Assembly: GCA_030672345.1 (NCBI GenBank)
Contig: DAOVGO010000108.1
Span: 1 to 7,383 of the forward strand
From: Methanosarcinales archaeon
Lineage (GTDB): Archaea > Halobacteriota > Methanosarcinia > Methanosarcinales > Methanogasteraceae
Direction: 5' to 3'
DNA length: 7,383 bases
The stretch's first letter is position 1, and the number at the start of each line of letters is the position of its first letter. Shown one piece after another: positions 5,655 to 7,383 of this stretch. The translations under genes and the position numbers were made by a program. The notes beneath the pieces are model-generated. The model worked only from the letters and a program-made list of their open reading frames with translations. It did not search any database and was not told the DNA's origin.

Positions 5655-7383
5655 TGCCAGCGAAATCACCCACACTCGACAACCGAGCGTTAAATGACAT
5701 ACTGGAGCAGTTACAGGGGTTAGCTCGCGACAACGTGCCCGAATGGGATCCGCCAGATGAAGGCGACGCTGGCACGATGCTCCAGCGTATCTTTGCACGG
5801 CTGCTCGAGATATCGCTGGAGCGATTGAATAAGGCGCCAGAAAAAAATCTGCTCGCTTTCCTCGATGCCATGGGTGTGAGCTTGCTTCCACCGTCCACCG
5901 CAAAAGTGCCGCTTAACTTTTCACTCACACCTGGAAATCCAGCGACGTCTGTGCCAATGGGAACGCAAGCAAGCACTCAGACGAGCGGGGAGCAGCCCGC
6001 CGTCATCTTCGAAACCGAGGACGATCTCATGGTCATCCCTGCACAACTGACGAATGGCTCCACGGTGGATCCGACGTGGGACCGGTGCGCCGATCAGACT
6101 CTCTTGCTCGGGGGGATGGGTTCCACCGCCTTTACGCCGTTTGTCGGGACGAAGCAGATGGATCATGTGCTCTACATCGGGGATGACAACCTGCTAAATT
6201 TCAACAGGGCGACTGATGTGGAGGTGATAGTCGATGGCGACTCAAATTTACAGAAGCTCCAAACGTTGTTGTGGAAGTATCGGAGTAAAGGCGCAGAAAA
6301 AATAGCGGTAACAGCGGTTATAGAAAATGAAAATGGGGAAAAAGCACTCCGGTTCACCATATCCGATCCGATTGATCAAGAAACGGTAAATGAGGTAGGC
6401 TTGACGAAAAGCATCCAAAGCCGATGGTTGCGTGGAGAACTCACCACGCCGTTCCCGGATGCACAGGCGGTGCAAGACCTGCGGTTGAAGAACCTCATAC
6501 TCAAGGTGAGTGCCAGCGGTCTGCTGCCTGATTTAGCCTTTAGCAATGCTGCACCGGTAGACGTGACCAAAGACTTCTTCCCGTTCGGGGAGAGCCCAAA
6601 GGTGGGCGATAGCGATACGTTCTATATTGGGTGTCAGGAGGTATTTTCAAAGCCAGAGGCGAAAGTGACGCTACATGCGGAGACGAAAACCATAGATGTC
6701 TCAGCCAATCTCAAGTGGGAGTTCTTGGGTGTGGATGGATGGCAACCCTTGACCCTGAATGATCAAACTAGCGGTTTCGTGAAAAACGGTGATATCGTGC
6801 TTTCACAGATGTCGTGCGTCGAGGCAGAAGTCAACGGACAAAAAAATTACTGGATTCGCGTGCGCATCACAGAAGGAAATTATGGGCTTCCCATCGAGTA
6901 TGAGCCTGTGAATTCCGAAGACCCCACCGAAGGCTACAAGGTCAAATCGGGCACTGGCAACCTCAACCCGCCTGTTATCAAGAAGCTGACGCTCAGTTAC
7001 GAAGCTGAGGGCATGCCTACCGTGCTGACTCAGAATGGATCTCTCTACTGCGATCAGACCTCGGCGAACACTACCACCGGATTTGCCCCTTTCGTCTCGG
7101 TAAAAGATCTGCCGCCTATGTACGCCGATGCCGAGCCGTCGTTTTACCTCGGCTTTGATGCTGCGTTTCCGGAAAAACCCGTCAAGCTGTATGTCGCTGT
7201 CGCACCGCGCGCCTTTGCAGGAAGTGTGATCAAGGAGAAACGAGCCGCATCTACGTCTTCATCGGCGCTTCCGCAGCTTACATGGGAATACTTCAATGGT
7301 ACAGCATGGAGGGAACTGATTGTTTTCGACGGTACGAATAACTTCACCGAATCAGGCGTGCTGGAGTTCCTCACGCCGACCGA
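5654..7383 (+). CDS. Large baseplate assembly protein, Afp11-type (partial, runs off window end)
   Basis: An open frame of 576 codons with no stop before the window ends. It starts with ATG in TGATG overlap after GAGGAGAG (5641-5648). The N-terminus (LDNRALNDILEQLQGLARDNVPEWDPP, then DAGTMLQRIFARLLEISLERLNKAPEKNLLAFLDAMGVSLLPP, residues about 7-80) is the signature of the 'putative baseplate assembly protein' family (TIGR02243), to which Afp11-like wedge proteins belong. PLNFSLTPGNPATSVPMGTQAST (86-108) and VIFETEDDLMV follow, as in the related gpJ/gp6 barrel. Later parts are beta-rich: WEFLGVDGWQPLTL, YWIRVRITEGNYG, and a second LTWEYFNGTAWRELIVFDGT near the end, so two copies of the W-E-(F/Y)-x-(G)-W module are visible. 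Family members are often much longer, so a large part is probably missing. Residues about 175-255 are coded by unusually A-rich DNA. Confidence 0.92.
   Translation, partial: MPAKSPTLDNRALNDILEQLQGLARDNVPEWDPPDEGDAGTMLQRIFARLLEISLERLNKAPEKNLLAFLDAMGVSLLPPSTAKVPLNFSLTPGNPATSVPMGTQASTQTSGEQPAVIFETEDDLMVIPAQLTNGSTVDPTWDRCADQTLLLGGMGSTAFTPFVGTKQMDHVLYIGDDNLLNFNRATDVEVIVDGDSNLQKLQTLLWKYRSKGAEKIAVTAVIENENGEKALRFTISDPIDQETVNEVGLTKSIQSRWLRGELTTPFPDAQAVQDLRLKNLILKVSASGLLPDLAFSNAAPVDVTKDFFPFGESPKVGDSDTFYIGCQEVFSKPEAKVTLHAETKTIDVSANLKWEFLGVDGWQPLTLNDQTSGFVKNGDIVLSQMSCVEAEVNGQKNYWIRVRITEGNYGLPIEYEPVNSEDPTEGYKVKSGTGNLNPPVIKKLTLSYEAEGMPTVLTQNGSLYCDQTSANTTTGFAPFVSVKDLPPMYADAEPSFYLGFDAAFPEKPVKLYVAVAPRAFAGSVIKEKRAASTSSSALPQLTWEYFNGTAWRELIVFDGTNNFTESGVLEFLTPT

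Noticed and set aside
5253..5903. Minus-strand open frame of 216 codons
   Set aside because: It lies antisense to the gp25-like and baseplate genes, both strongly supported by family motifs, and its product shows no recognisable family or sensible composition.

Overview
The window carries one strand-uniform, tightly packed cluster of structural genes for a contractile phage-tail-like particle. It most resembles the extracellular contractile injection systems (eCIS; Afp/PVC/MAC relatives). All genes lie on the + strand. Neighbours either overlap by 1-9 bases or are separated by at most 19 bases, which indicates a single polycistronic operon. No promoter, terminator, tRNA, rRNA, CRISPR array or insertion sequence is visible, and both ends cut through genes. 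The host is a prokaryote with moderate GC and strong GGAG/GAGG ribosome-binding sites. eCIS occur in bacteria and in some archaea, and I cannot name the phylum from this sequence.

Layout from left to right: C-terminus of an inner-tube protein (1-259); a 124-aa tail assembly chaperone-like protein (256-630); a small downstream frame without a canonical start codon, encoding a DUF6760 / P2 gpE'-like tail (621-782); a 559-aa Pro/Ser/Thr-rich protein with three 104-aa tandem repeats (801-2480); an Afp7-like LysM tube/baseplate adaptor (2481-3107); a gpD/gp27-like hub (3127-4200); a gpV/gp5-like spike with OB fold and beta-helix (4197-4829); a PAAR-like tip (4839-5228); a gp25-like baseplate wedge protein (5241-5654); and the first 576 codons of an Afp11-type large baseplate protein (5654 to the end).

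The inferred assembly is as follows. Hub, spike and tip form the puncturing centre. The gp25 and Afp11-type proteins build the baseplate wedges around it. The LysM protein joins hub to tube, and the tube polymerises above. The sheath, ATPase, terminator, tape measure (Afp14 type) and cargo would be encoded outside this window.

The most notable observation is at the junction of the second and third coding frames. It has every element of a dnaX-like programmed -1 frameshift cassette: an SD-like GAGGTG (598-603), a perfect X XXY YYZ heptamer C CCG GGG (615-621) in the correct phase, a 5-nt spacer, and a 10-bp perfect stem (627-636 with 659-668) extended by a further 4 bp. The downstream frame has no ATG/GTG/TTG that could start it. 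The two proteins resemble the gpE / gpE+E' tail assembly chaperone pair of phage P2, which is made by -1 frameshifting. I infer that this system makes a 124-aa chaperone and a 175-aa frameshifted chaperone, as contractile phages do.
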